From the NCBI GenBank assembly GCA_037179385.1, contig CM074179.1, positions 72,468,719-72,532,718 of the forward strand: 64,000 bases of DNA. Reading direction: 5' to 3'. A program made the translations under genes and the position numbers. Below, piece by piece: positions 1 to 10,127 of this stretch (position 1 is its first letter; each line of letters starts with the position of its first letter). The notes under the pieces are model-generated. The model saw nothing but the letters and a program-made list of their open reading frames with translations. It had not been told where the DNA came from and made no database searches. This DNA comes from Holothuria scabra. Lineage: Eukaryota; Echinodermata; Holothuroidea; Aspidochirotida; Holothuriidae.

Positions 1-796
1 AAAAGTGTAGGATTATGGCCTGCTCTGCAACATTCTTTTAAAAACTACTGAATTCATAAATTACTGGCTCGATTTTCAAAATTCAAAGTGCAAATTGGGT
101 CTACGATACTCAGTCAGTAATTTGGAGTGGACAAAAGTAATGATCTGTGTAAAAAAATGTCTTCGTGGATGTTACTAATCACCCACCAAATGCGGTTTAC
201 TTTGTGGTACAAATAATGTCAACACGGCTGCTGAAGTGGAAACCACAAAAAAAAAGTAGGTCACCATTGGGTGGATGGTAGGAAGGTACACTTTGTAGTT
301 CAATATTTTGTAATGCCATGAGGCACTTCTTCTCAAGACTCAGAAAGCCAAAAAGGCATAACGATTCCTGGTTGCTCAAATGAAATGAAGTCTGTGTTTT
401 TTGTTTTCTGTCTTGTTTTTTTTTTTTTTTTTTTTTTTAGTCGGCTCTGCTTCGTAAAATACAAAAAAAATTGGTTCATATTCTAAAGATAGGTAAAAAC
501 TAGACATACCCTTTGAACTTAGAGACGTCAGATGGCCCTACATGCAACCTGGTGACACATATGCGTCATATGTTCTACAACCACGCATACAAACATTACA
601 CCATCGTATAGATTCCTTCAGCTGACGCAAGGAATAATCAGACTGCAAAATGCATTGAGGTTTCAATGATACATTAAAGTTCCGTTTCAAATAATGCCAT
701 CACGCACCATTATTTTCTCACAAATTTTAAATGTTAAAAGACATACATAGATAGATAGACAGACAAACATACAGGCAGAGAAAAAGACAGCTATCT
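1..796. other. no gene seen
   Basis: AT-rich non-coding sequence. The only notable feature is a poly-T run at about 416-438. The short open frames here have no recognisable protein content and no convincing splice sites. Confidence 0.6.
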
Positions 797-799
797 TGA

Positions 800-1865
800 C
801 AGACCACATTTAAATCGATTTTCAGACTTTGATCCTTGGAGACCCCAGATAACCTTTCACCTCCTCGAAAAATGATGAGGACCATCTTCTGATCATAACG
901 TATCCTCATACCAAATACGAGATCTATCCAATTTTAATATCTTGAAATATCGCGTTTACGATATTTTCAGACTTTGATACCCTGAGACCCCAAATTACAG
1001 TACCTATGACCTCCGCCAAAAACAATATGGACCAATCTCCTGACTATAACACATTAACATGCCCAAATATGAAATCCATCCAAAATTCTATCTTGAGATA
1101 TCGCCTTAACAGGATTTTCAGACTTTGACTCGTAGTGACTCTAGATGTCCTTTGATATCCACCTTAAACAACAGGGACCATGTTCTTACTATAACACATT
1201 CACACACCAAATATGAAATCTATTCAAGTTTCCTATCTTGAAAAATCGCGTTAACGAGATTTTAGGACTTTGGCCCCCGGTGACCCCAGATGAGATTGGA
1301 ACTCTTTCAAAAACAATAGAGACCATCGGCCCTTGACCATCCACATACCAAATATGAACTCTATCCACGTTTTCTATCTTAAGATATCGTATTAACGAGA
1401 TTTTCATACTTTATTCCCCAGTGACCCCAGATGATCTTTGACAACCGGGAAAAACAATTGGGACCATCCCCTGACCGTATAACATCTACATACAAAATAT
1501 GAAATCTATCCAAGTTTTCTATCTTGAAATATCGCGTTGACAATATTTTCAGACTTTGACCCACCCGTGACCCCAGATGACCTGTAACCTATGCCAAAAA
1601 CAATAGGGACCATCTTCGTATTGTAACGCATGAACATTCCAAAACATGAAATCTATCAACGTTTCCTACCTTGAGATATCGCGTTAACAAGGTTTTCAGA
1701 TTTTGACCCCTGGTTACCCCAGATGACCTTTGACCTCCACTAAAAACAATGGGGTTCTCTCTTTCAATATGGCGCATCTATGTACAAAGTTTGAAATCTG
1801 TCAGACTTTCGTTTCTTGAGACATCATTTTAATGAACAAAGTGACACAAACACATCATGAACGCA
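800..1865. repeat. degenerate ~145-bp tandem array, copy 1
   Basis: About seven diverged units of roughly 140-150 bp. Each runs from a 'TTTTCAGACTTTGACCC' start through 'GTGACCCCAGATGACC', 'CAATAGGGACCATC', 'CAAATATGAAATC' and 'TTGAGATATCGCGTTAAC'. Unit starts fall near 823, 963, 1110, 1260, 1401, 1546 and 1693. The array ends in a 'GTGACACAAACACA' stretch followed by 'GAAACCAAAAATG', an ending shared with the copies at 5.0-5.5 kb and partly at 51.0-51.6 kb. Apparent open frames inside are by-products of the repeat. The same unit appears at four places in the window, so this is a dispersed family, but its class is unknown. Confidence 0.85.
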
Positions 1866-2395
1866 CCGTTTCTTTTATCATTGAAACCAAAAATGTAGTT
1901 CTTTGAAAATGTACCATCTTCTGAACACTAAAGTATATGATATTGTAATACGATTCATCTTACGAAACGGACAGTTTTTCTTCATATGTTGAAGTCAATA
2001 ATTTCATTTTTGGCAGATCTCCTTAAGAAGTGTGTGTCATTTTCTGTTTCAACGTGTAAAATGTTCTTTTTTGGAAACCGCACTATTTGTATACAGTGGA
2101 CACCACTGTAAATTCAATTTTCTCACCATAACTTTAGAGACAATTCGGTAAAATTTCCATTCAGACCGGACTTGATTTTCTTGGAAAATCAGCAAATGAA
2201 ATTACTCTTCTTGAATTTTTAAGTTATCTTTACATCAACTTTTGTTACACCAATTCCAAACATCAATGAGGTATAATTTCTTCAAATTTGATAAATAGTT
2301 AAAATCGATTCATTTTGAAGAATCTAATTATTTTCAAATAGGTTTTCTGTTAAGAACTGTCAGTATTCCTGTCGTCCACATATTCATTATCTTCA
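1866..2395. other. no gene seen
   Basis: AT-rich sequence with no recognised element or coding signal. Confidence 0.6.
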
Positions 2396-3615
2396 ATAAT
2401 TGTAGAATTGTTGATCTCCTAGAAATAAGGCCAAACTGCTAATAAAGTACTTATCAACTTAATAATCCTTGAACAGGCAACCAAGTAATTCACAAAGTAA
2501 ACTTATTCAACCGACTGGCTTATTTCCTTTAAGAGTCTTGTCACCTTTCTTAAATGTAGCAGTCATATTGACAATTTTGTAAACATCTGGAACTTAAACA
2601 GTATAGAAAAAATAAATTAAATAATTTAGTCACACGTTTTTTAATGGTCTGAGCCAATTTGTTTAATGCTTTTGAATGAAGCCTGTCAGGACCTCATGTT
2701 TTATTAAGATAAAAATCCCGAAGTAAATCAAAAACGTTAGTCATTCACCATCTTGTTCACACAAGGATTTACAATCCAAACGGATTCGAAAAAGGAACTC
2801 GGTCCCAGGTTCATTCGCAAAATACTGCTAAAACTGAGCAACGACCCCAGCCATTTCTTTAACAATTTTTTTTTAATTGAGTCTACCATCAGCTTGATTC
2901 ATCTTTTAATTGGGTATAGCTGTTTTCTTGTACGTTCGGATACCACCAAAGTATTTAGGGTTAATTTTGATATTATTGGTAATTCCGTTTCCATTGTTAC
3001 CTTGACCTTTGTTAATAAATTTTTCGCATGGATTTTAGGTTGGGCATATGATAATTACCCTGATCACGTGTTTCTACATATCTCTGCTTTTCACAATCAA
3101 GTGAAAATATTATCTTTTTTTTTTTCTTAAATTTAGGTTTGAAATTTTTGAGAATTTGTATTTGGCACAAATTCTTCCACAACTTAAATAAAAACAGCAT
3201 AAATTGTTCCGTGCGCTTATTTTTATCATCACCTCGCCAATCTATTTTCTGGCTTTTTCCCACGTCATTACCCTGAAACTAGTCTTTACTCTGACATGAC
3301 CTTTACATGTGGATCAAACTAACATCTAAATTTGAATCGAATTTAACCCAGGTGTGTCCTAACGGGTTCGATTACTTAAAGTTTTGTCTAATGTCTTCCT
3401 CATTAGTAAAATTATATCCTACATAATAGACTGACTGTTGTCTTTTGTCCTAGTAAACTGCTAAAGCATTTTGATATAGAAATTAATCCCCTACACATCC
3501 AAAGCTTGTTACTTGCGTCATCACCACCACAGCTAAGAGGGTTTCAGTAGATTTCAGACAAATTAAAATTGCCCATAATCAAAATACCGGTGCAGTCAAT
3601 TTTTAAAAATCTTCG
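2396..3615 (-). pseudogene. decayed non-LTR retrotransposon (LINE), endonuclease to early RT
   Basis: Read on the minus strand and allowing frameshifts and stops, this encodes pieces of an APE-endonuclease/reverse-transcriptase polyprotein in the expected order. At about 3610-3270 there is an endonuclease-like 'ILIMGNFNLSEI' (family form: G-D-F-N), then 'GGDDASNK', 'NEEDIRQNFK' and 'VIEPV'. At about 3263-3010 is a basic linker ('LFKLWKNL', 'KPKFKKKKK'). At about 2740-2470 is the start of the RT domain: 'GPDRLHSKALNKLAQTIKK', 'VTKLFNL', then 'VPDVYKIVN' and 'TFKKGDKTLKGN', matching the usual 'FKKGDKxxxxNYRP' block. The RT catalytic motifs are not found, so the copy is truncated and dead. Clade is probably CR1/L2/Jockey-like, but I cannot place it more exactly. 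Confidence 0.85.
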
Positions 3616-4150
3616 AAATAAGAGAACTTTAGTCATTTACATTTTCCGATCTGAATTTGGGCTCTTGTTAATTCAACCCAGTAATAAATCATTATTTCCC
3701 TGTAGCTTTATGTTAATCTAAACACTTTCTTTGGAAAAGAAATGCATAATTGACACTCGTCATCTAAGTTCCCCATACAGATCAACTTATCTTGAAGAGT
3801 TACTAGTTCCATCTGACAAAAAAACAAAATAAAACCTTTAATATGAAGCTCAGTCTTGCCTGGGAGAAATTTGAAAGAGAGGTTTTTTTTCAGGTAAACT
3901 GGAGTGATACCAATCGTCAATACCATTAACCTTGATTGCTACTTTCAACCCTCCATATACTTTCATCAATATGTTACACATACTGTCAGACTGTGCAGTT
4001 GTGTAGAAACAAGTCACCCTGTGTTTTGTTTTCATGATATAATGTTTTGTTAACACAATTTACACCAATATTCCTCGACTTCACTTTTACGGTAATCACC
4101 TTTTCCCTTCTCTTAAAGTTCCCCAAATCCATCCCCTGATATTTTGTTTT
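3616..4150. other. no gene seen
   Basis: Unassigned AT-rich sequence. It may include more of the LINE's 5' region, but I could not read any. Confidence 0.5.
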
Positions 4151-4157
4151 GCTTCAG

Positions 4158-4492
4158 GATTTTTTATTATTATTATTTCAATTATTATTATGATTATTTT
4201 CATTATTTTCATTGCTATCATTATGATCACTATGATCATTATGATCACTGTGATCACATTTATCACTATTATCACTATTGCCACTATTGTCACTATTGTC
4301 ACTAGTGTCACTATTGTCACTATTGTCACTCTTGTCACTAGTGTCACTATTGTCACTAGTGTCACTATTGTCACTATTTTCATTATTGTTATTATTTTCA
4401 GTGTTCTCAGTGTTGTCATTGTTGTCATTATTATCATTATTATCACTATTATCATTATTATCATGATTATTAATATCATTACTATTAATTTC
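4158..4492. repeat. low-complexity ATT/ATC and GTCACTATT simple repeat
   Basis: A compound microsatellite. ATTATT/ATCATT triplets flank a core of 9-bp 'TTGTCACTA' units with 'GTGTCACTA' variants. All frames are open across it and give Ile/Val/Thr, Leu/Ser or Asn/Asp/Ser runs. This is a property of the repeat and not a protein. Confidence 0.95.
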
Positions 4493-4984
4493 CCACTCCT
4501 TTGAAGTCATATCCTTTATCCACACTCAATGGCCTTAAATCACAGAAGGCTGTGGCCAACCTATTTACGTTTTGATATAAAACTTGTTTTTTGATTTCAT
4601 GTATAGCAAATCTAAATAAGTAACCGCAGAACCTTCATAAGTTTCCAGCTTGTAATTTATAGACCTTTGCATTGACGATATACTGACATCATCCTTTGAG
4701 CAGATCAATGGAACACTTGACCACACGCATAAGAACTCGCCCTGCACGTGTAGCAGACTGTGCGCGTATTCGAATGGTTGACAAATCAGCTGTCTGCATC
4801 AATCTGTGTTGGTTTGTTTAGCCCTCAAAGAAGGGGGTACTTTACGCTCTGTGACACTATGCACGAGGTTTATTGTTCTAAAGTCATTGGTGTAGCCATG
4901 TCTCACCCAACGAATTCTAAACCAGAATGCAAGAATGCTTTGAGGTTTCGATGATACATACATGCTCTTTTCAATGAAATGCTA
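4493..4984. other. no gene seen
   Basis: No repeat, RNA or coding signal that I can support. Confidence 0.55.
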
Positions 4985-5490
4985 CATTTCTTGTAACAAC
5001 TGGTGACCCAAGTGACCTTTGACTCCACCTGTTAGTAACTGGATTTTCGTTTAACCAAAACATTTTTATATTCAAAAAGCCAAATTTCATACTGTGCTTT
5101 GAAATATTCTGCAAACAAGCTGCTTACATCATAACGCACCAATATATCAAGTTTGAAATAAATCCAAGTTTCCTACAATGACATATCGTGTAAACAAGGA
5201 TTTTGGGGTTTGACTTCCTGTGACCCCAGATGACCTTTGACCTCCACCAAAATAAATAGGGTTCTTCCTCTCAGTATGGGGTATCTCTGTACCAAGTTTG
5301 GGAACTGTCAGATCTTCCCTTCTTAAGATACCGTGTAAACAAGTAAAGTGTCACAAACACACACACACATACACACATACACACACACATACACACATAC
5401 ACACACATACATACACACATACATACACAGGCTCATACGCACATACATACACACTTTTCATCGAAACCAAAAATGCTTCAACATGCTCTA
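4985..5490. repeat. ~145-bp tandem array, copy 2, with CA-rich tail
   Basis: Two to three units of the family at 800-1865. This copy has the cleanest unit: 'GTGACCCCAGATGACC' runs into 'TTTGACCTCCACC' at 5221-5249. It ends in 'AAGTGTCACAAACACACAC', a CA/CATA microsatellite (about 5355-5452) and then 'CATCGAAACCAAAAATG', the same ending as copy 1. The constant order suggests a true element end rather than chance adjacency. Confidence 0.8.
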
Positions 5491-6045
5491 ATACACAGCT
5501 GAAGGAAATGCAAATGATTCCCCAACGTTAAGTTCAACACCTCAAGGTTAATTTATTCTTAAATGAAGGCAGTGCATTTGTGTTCTTAAGTGAAATTAAG
5601 AGCAGCAGAGATTATATCACTTCCTCACTTTGACAAGTAATGCATTGTTTCCCTTTTTCTGACTGGGGTTTTGAGCTAGACGTTGGTAGGAGTAGGACCT
5701 CCCTGTAAGCTGGTAAGGAATACACAGTTTTTTATTTTCTCATGCCCCTTAGGCAACCATACATTTTTCGTCTCCATCTTTTTTGGCTACTTGTTGTCTT
5801 TATCAGCATTCAAGTTGCTGCCACCTCTGGTCGGGACCCTGGTCCAACAAGCCGGGAGCGTAGTACAAATAACGAAGTTATCATAGGTGTTACGCGGAAT
5901 CGGTTCTTTGGTTTCGGGATTTCACTCCCCATATGTAGAAAATTTTGGATAATACACTTAATGGTGCAAATGTGTGATTTTTGTTACATACGTATGAATC
6001 TCTGTAGGGGCATATTATTTATTTTTTTCGGTTCGTGACCTAAGT
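5491..6045 (+). other. short open frame with hydrophobic start, unassigned
   Basis: Mostly non-coding. A 98-codon frame at 5742-6038 starts with basic residues, then a hydrophobic stretch ('LFWLLVVFISIQVAA') and then 'SGRDPGPTSR'. This loosely resembles the leader of LINE open reading frames that carry a hydrophobic stretch followed by 'NPGP', but the diagnostic residues are missing. I do not call it a gene. Confidence 0.2.
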
Positions 6046-6067
6046 TGTGAGGGGGAAAGTGAAGGTC

Positions 6068-6283
6068 CAAGGCCGGAATCCCCCCCCCCCCCCCTTCCAT
6101 TGTCCAATTCCCCTTATAGCGCCGTCACTGCTTATTTTTGTAACTGAGTTACACCAACAGCCTCGGAGAAAGCCGGATGGGTTAGTGCCTGCCCAACCCG
6201 AAATGCCTATACACCAGTTTACTTACAATCTTTCATGAAAATTCTTCTATGTCATGTCAAAGTTGGACCCGGAGTGTCCCTAT

Positions 6284-6314
<31 letters not shown>

Positions 6315-6380
6315 TACACAAACACCTACACACACATGTATTTTTGCATAGGTTTTTTTTTTTTTTTTTTTTTTTTTTGC
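6068..6380. repeat. poly-C, CA microsatellite and poly-T
   Basis: Three simple tracts close together: poly-C at about 6070-6085, (CA)n with CATA interruptions at about 6280-6330, and poly-T at about 6352-6378. No coding content. Confidence 0.95.
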
Positions 6381-7060
6381 AATGTACTACCAATATCAAT
6401 TTCAGTTAAAATGATGCGGAATGTGCACCAGCATGGATATGACGGTTTCTCTACATTTTCTAAAAGGGGGAAAATGACCCCCACGCCGACCTTAGACACA
6501 TCCTAGGTTGGCTATCACACCCTCCAGTAACCCCACCAAGAAAAAAAAAATCTTGCTACTCCAGTGTTAAACATGAGAGTTGCACTCCATCAATACCATG
6601 ACAAATAACAATAGTAGTACATTTTAAGTAGCCTGATGCCTGACCAAGTTTTCTTTTCGAGACATATCACTCGGTTAGGCAAGTTGACACTAATACATGT
6701 GGAAAAATTAACCGACGTAAAGAAAATGTTTTCTAATTAAGTTGGTATTAAGACAGATATATACATACCTTCAGTACGCAACAGGAAATGCTTAAAATTC
6801 TCCTATTATTCCTTCAAAGAAGCAACGCATTGATGTTTACATTGTCATACATTCAAGTCACGTAACACGTTAGAAAAATGACAAATGACAATACGCCGTA
6901 GAATTCAGCCAACACCCAGCTAACCAAACAAACAAACCGGTTGTTGCGCCATCAGAAAATTCCCCATTTCGCAATCATTTTACGTTTCCTGTGCATTTCG
7001 TACTAAACATAGTATAGATTGATTGCATGGAAGTAATACCGAAGTAGCACTTCCAAGCTG
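6381..7060. other. no gene seen
   Basis: Unassigned sequence between simple repeats and the 7.07 kb element. Confidence 0.55.
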
Positions 7061-7114
7061 AATGTGTATACGTATATGGCAAGCCGAATGTTCAATAAAT
7101 AGAAAATCTTCGAC

Positions 7115-7645
7115 TATCGAGCGATAATCCAAGATAATCGACCGACAATCCAAGATTATCAAATTATTTTAGTGTATTGGTCGACAATCTTGGATTGTCC
7201 ATTATTGGATTTTTACGTTATGCAATAAACCTGGACTAACAACTGAAAATCCAAGATTATCGTAGGATCCAAGATTATCGTTCGAGAATCCAAGATTATC
7301 AAACCCATTTTGATAATCCTGGTTTATCAGTCGAATATCCAAGATTATGAAAATATGACTGAAAAACTTGGTTTATCAGTCCAGAATCCAAGATTATCGA
7401 AGATAAATTTGACAAACCTGGTTCGTTGGTCGAGAATCCACGATTATCAAACTAAATTTTGTTTATCAGTCTAGAATCCAAGATTTTCGATTGATAATCC
7501 AAGATTATCGAAATCTGTTTTGATAAACCTGGTTTATCGGTTGAAAATCCAAGATTATCAAACTTAATTTTGTTTATCGTTCGAGAATCCAAGATTTTCG
7601 ATTGATAATCTCAGATTATCGAAAGCCATTTTGATAAGCCTCGTA
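7115..7645. repeat. palindromic unit array, left block
   Basis: Many copies of AATCCAAGATTATCG alternating with AAACCTGGTTTATCG-type units, separated by 'AAATTTTGATAA' spacers. Each unit is itself a short hairpin (GATAATC on one side, GATTATC on the other). Confidence 0.85.
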
Positions 7646-8530
7646 TGGAACGCGAAATCTGCAAGCATCATGTGGCTACATCGGAGGGGAAGGTAACAGC
7701 CTGGTGTGATAACGGAAAACACTGCGTGACTACATTAAAGCATGGTGTAACTACATAGCATGGTGTGACAACAAATAACACGGTGTGACCACATAAAATT
7801 GTATCGTGAGTGGCAGTAGGCGATGTAACCGTACGTGTGATGTATGTTGTTGTGGTGAGAAATCTGTACGTTACTGTTTCAAATGACTGTGTGAGGAGAT
7901 GTTGGCTAGTAACTGCCTGAAGTGGGGTGTGATGATTTGATATGGGGCTTTGAACTTTTCATCGTGTTGCTTGTCTACTCTACATAATTATTAATAACAA
8001 GTGCACCTCAATGCTGAATTGGAAGAATTGTTGGAAGAATTTTTACTGAATAACAACCGAGGAAGTATCACTAGAGCGAATGTGCCCTTTCTGGGTTTTG
8101 GCCCGCTGTTTGTGCCATGTAATTTTATTTAAAAAAAAACCACAACCCCCGTGGACAAGGGGTAGAACTCCCTCCCACACCCTTCCGGGTTAGCTAGTTG
8201 GTTAGGTGGAACTTAAAGGTTCATTTTATAACCGATTGGCCAAGGTTTGGCCCGCCAAGGAATTTTTCCAGTTGTCGTCAACTGGCCTGTTTCTAGTGGC
8301 GGAACCAGAAAATCAAAAGTGTTGGGGTTTTTTTTCAGACGCAGAGCGAAACCGGGCCACAAGCACCCGTATTTCTACGAAATGGGATCCAGATGGCGAA
8401 GCTCCAAAAGCTCTGAGGTTTAAGCATATCTCTGGAGAAAAAATTAGGTCTCAAAAGAGGTATATTTTCCCGTCAACTCAACACCTAACTGATCTATCTG
8501 GGGGCATGTGGGGGCAAGGATTAAATGGGG
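7646..8530. other. unique interior of the 7.07-10.13 kb element
   Basis: About 7690-7800 has loose repeats of 'CATGGTGTGACTACATAA' type. A 109-codon frame at 8206-8535 has no recognisable motif and is not called. Confidence 0.4.
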
Positions 8531-8534
8531 CGTA

Positions 8535-8705
8535 GGGTAGCGGTAGCGCCGCCAGTGTTTGTTTTTCCTGCTTATGCTGAGCACCCAGTCACAATGACAA
8601 TAGGTTTCATTTTAAATCTTCGGTATGACTCGGCCAGGAGTCGAACTCTAGAACTACCTGCTGCAAGCCGGATGTTCTTACCACTTGCCCACAAACTCCT
8701 CTTGG
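8535..8705 (-). mobile_element. tRNA-derived SINE
   Basis: On the minus strand the head reads like a tRNA-type pol III promoter. An A box 'GGGCAAGTGG' lies near 8680-8690 and a B box 'GTTCGACTCC' near 8638-8647, at about the spacing seen in tRNAs. The cloverleaf is not intact, so this is not a tRNA gene. The body follows ('CCGAGTCATACCGAAGA'), then 'GGTGCTCAGCATAAGCAGG' and 'AAAAACAA'. The tail half recurs at 18.9, 20.5, 29.6 and 54.3 kb, which makes it a dispersed family. The SINE sits inside the palindrome-bearing element. Confidence 0.75.
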
Positions 8706-8844
8706 ACTTCGCGTGATCGATACATGGCAGCTTAGCCTCCCCATACTTGGTTCCACTCATAGATACAGTTGGTAATCGACCACTTCGAACAAAGATGTTT
8801 AAAAACTGGCCCGGGCGTACTAAACTAAAACTTCTACGCCTACT

Positions 8845-8995
8845 CTATTTATGAAATAAATAAATAAATAAATAAATAAGTAAGTAAGTAAGTAAATAAA
8901 TAAATAAATAAATAAATGAATGAATGAATGAACGAATGAATGAATGAATGGATGAATGAATGAATAAATGAATGAATAAATAAATAGAAATAACA
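8845..8995. repeat. (TAAA)n/(TAAG)n/(TGAA)n tetranucleotide repeat
   Basis: A compound tetranucleotide microsatellite. The Ile/Tyr/Phe-rich minus-strand frame over it is an artefact. Confidence 0.95.
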
Positions 8996-9009
8996 AAAAA
9001 GTAACAGTA

Positions 9010-9954
9010 TACAAGATTTTCGACCGATAAACTAAGATTCTCGACGATAATCTTGGATTTTCAAAACACAATTTGATAATCTTGAATTCTCGATAGATAA
9101 TCTTGCATTATCGAAAAGTATTTTGATAATCTTGGATTATCGGTTGATAATCTTGGATTCTTGACCGATTATCTTGGATTATCAAAAGACAATTTAATAA
9201 TCTTGGATTCTCGACCAATAATCTTGGATTATCAAAACACAATTAGGTAATCTTGGATTCTCGACAGATAATATTGGAGAATCGAAAAATATTTTGATAA
9301 TCATGGATTCTCGACCGATAATCATGGATTCTCGACCGATAATCTTTGATTAACAAAACAAAATTTGATAATCTTGGATTTTCGACCGATAATCTTAGAT
9401 TATCGAAAAAATTTCGATAATCTTTGATTATTGGTTGATAATCTTGGATTATCGGTAAACCCAAGATTGTCAGTCTAGAAGCCAAGATTTTCAGCCGATA
9501 ATTCAAGATTATCCAAGATAATCTTGGATAATCGAGCCAATTGTGCGAAAAATGATAATCCAAGATTCTCGAGCGATAAACCAAATTTGACCAGCTGAAT
9601 GTTAAATTAATGGGGAATCCAAGATAATCGTTCGATAATCTTGGAAAACTCGATCGAGAATCCAAGATTATCGAAATAATTTTGTATATCGTTCGATTAT
9701 CCAAGATTGTCGGCGAAAAACCTGGGTTTTCATGTGATAATCCAAGATTATCACACGATAAACCTTGTTTATCTTTAGATAAACCTGGTTTATCGTTGAT
9801 AATTCAAGATTCTCGACTGATAATCCAAGATCATCGGTCCAAAATCCAAGATTATCGATCGATAATCTTGGATTTTCGGTGGAGAACCCAAGATTGTCAG
9901 TCCAGAATCCAAGATTTTCAGCCGATAATCCAAGATTATCTAAGATAATCATAA
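9010..9954. repeat. palindromic unit array, right block
   Basis: Units mostly read GATAATCTTGGATTATCG up to about 9450 and then switch to the opposite orientation (AATCCAAGATTATCG) to 9954. Spacers such as 'AAAACACAATTTGATAAT' recur. Neighbouring sub-blocks are therefore inverted with respect to each other. Confidence 0.85.
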
Positions 9955-10127
9955 TACACGTATATGGCAAGCCGAATGTTCAAAAAATAGAAAATCCAAG
10001 GTTATCAGACTGATAATCCAAGATCATCGGTCCAAAATCCAAGATTATCGATCGATAATCTTGGATTATCGGTCTGATAACCTTGGATTTTCTATTTTTT
10101 GAACATTCGGCTTGCCATATACGTGTA
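9955..10127. repeat. 173-bp near-perfect palindrome
   Basis: The 56-bp arm at 9955-10010 is the exact reverse complement of 10072-10127. The inner 60 bp (10011-10071) is itself almost palindromic and centres on ATCGAT near 10041. The outer arm is the element end sequence. The structure could extrude as a long cruciform. Confidence 0.9.

Larger units (their letters stand above)
7067..10127. mobile_element. 3-kb inverted-end element packed with short palindromes
   Basis: The left end (7067-7108, 'TATACGTATATGGCAAGCC' then 'GAATGTTCAATAAATAG') recurs in inverted form at the right end (10086-10127) and once more in direct orientation at 9955-10000. Inside the ends are two palindrome-rich blocks (about 7115-7645 and 9010-9955). 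Their unit is GATAATC-CAA-GATTATC or the related 'AAACCTGGTTTATC'. Between them are unique sequence (7650-8530), a SINE (8535-8705) and a tetranucleotide repeat (8845-8995). No transposase is present. TA dinucleotides flank both ends, which would fit a TA target duplication, but this is weak evidence. I infer a non-autonomous DNA transposon or a foldback-type element. Frames read through the palindromes (9243-9970) are not genes. Confidence 0.7.

Noticed and set aside
2753..3130. 125-codon plus-strand frame
   Set aside because: It lies antisense to the LINE linker region, which has the better evidence.
4096..4525. Open frames over 100 codons on both strands (Ile/Val/Thr, Asn/Asp/Ser)
   Set aside because: They are translations of a compound microsatellite; all frames are open because the repeat lacks stops.
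5742..6038. 2A-like or signal-peptide-bearing protein
   Set aside because: Hydrophobic start and 'DPGP' are suggestive, but the conserved residues before N-P-G-P are absent and the rest of the frame is not protein-like.
8206..8535. 109-codon plus-strand frame between the palindrome blocks
   Set aside because: No motif, no splice or promoter context, and the interior of a non-autonomous element; chance frame more likely than a transposase.
8590..8705. tRNA gene on the minus strand
   Set aside because: A and B boxes are present but the stems do not pair as a cloverleaf and SINE body sequence follows directly.
8820..9071. 83-codon minus-strand frame
   Set aside because: Tetranucleotide repeat translated as Ile/Tyr/Phe; no protein.
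9243..9970. Frames of 88-153 codons on both strands
   Set aside because: Produced by the GATAATC/GATTATC palindromic units.
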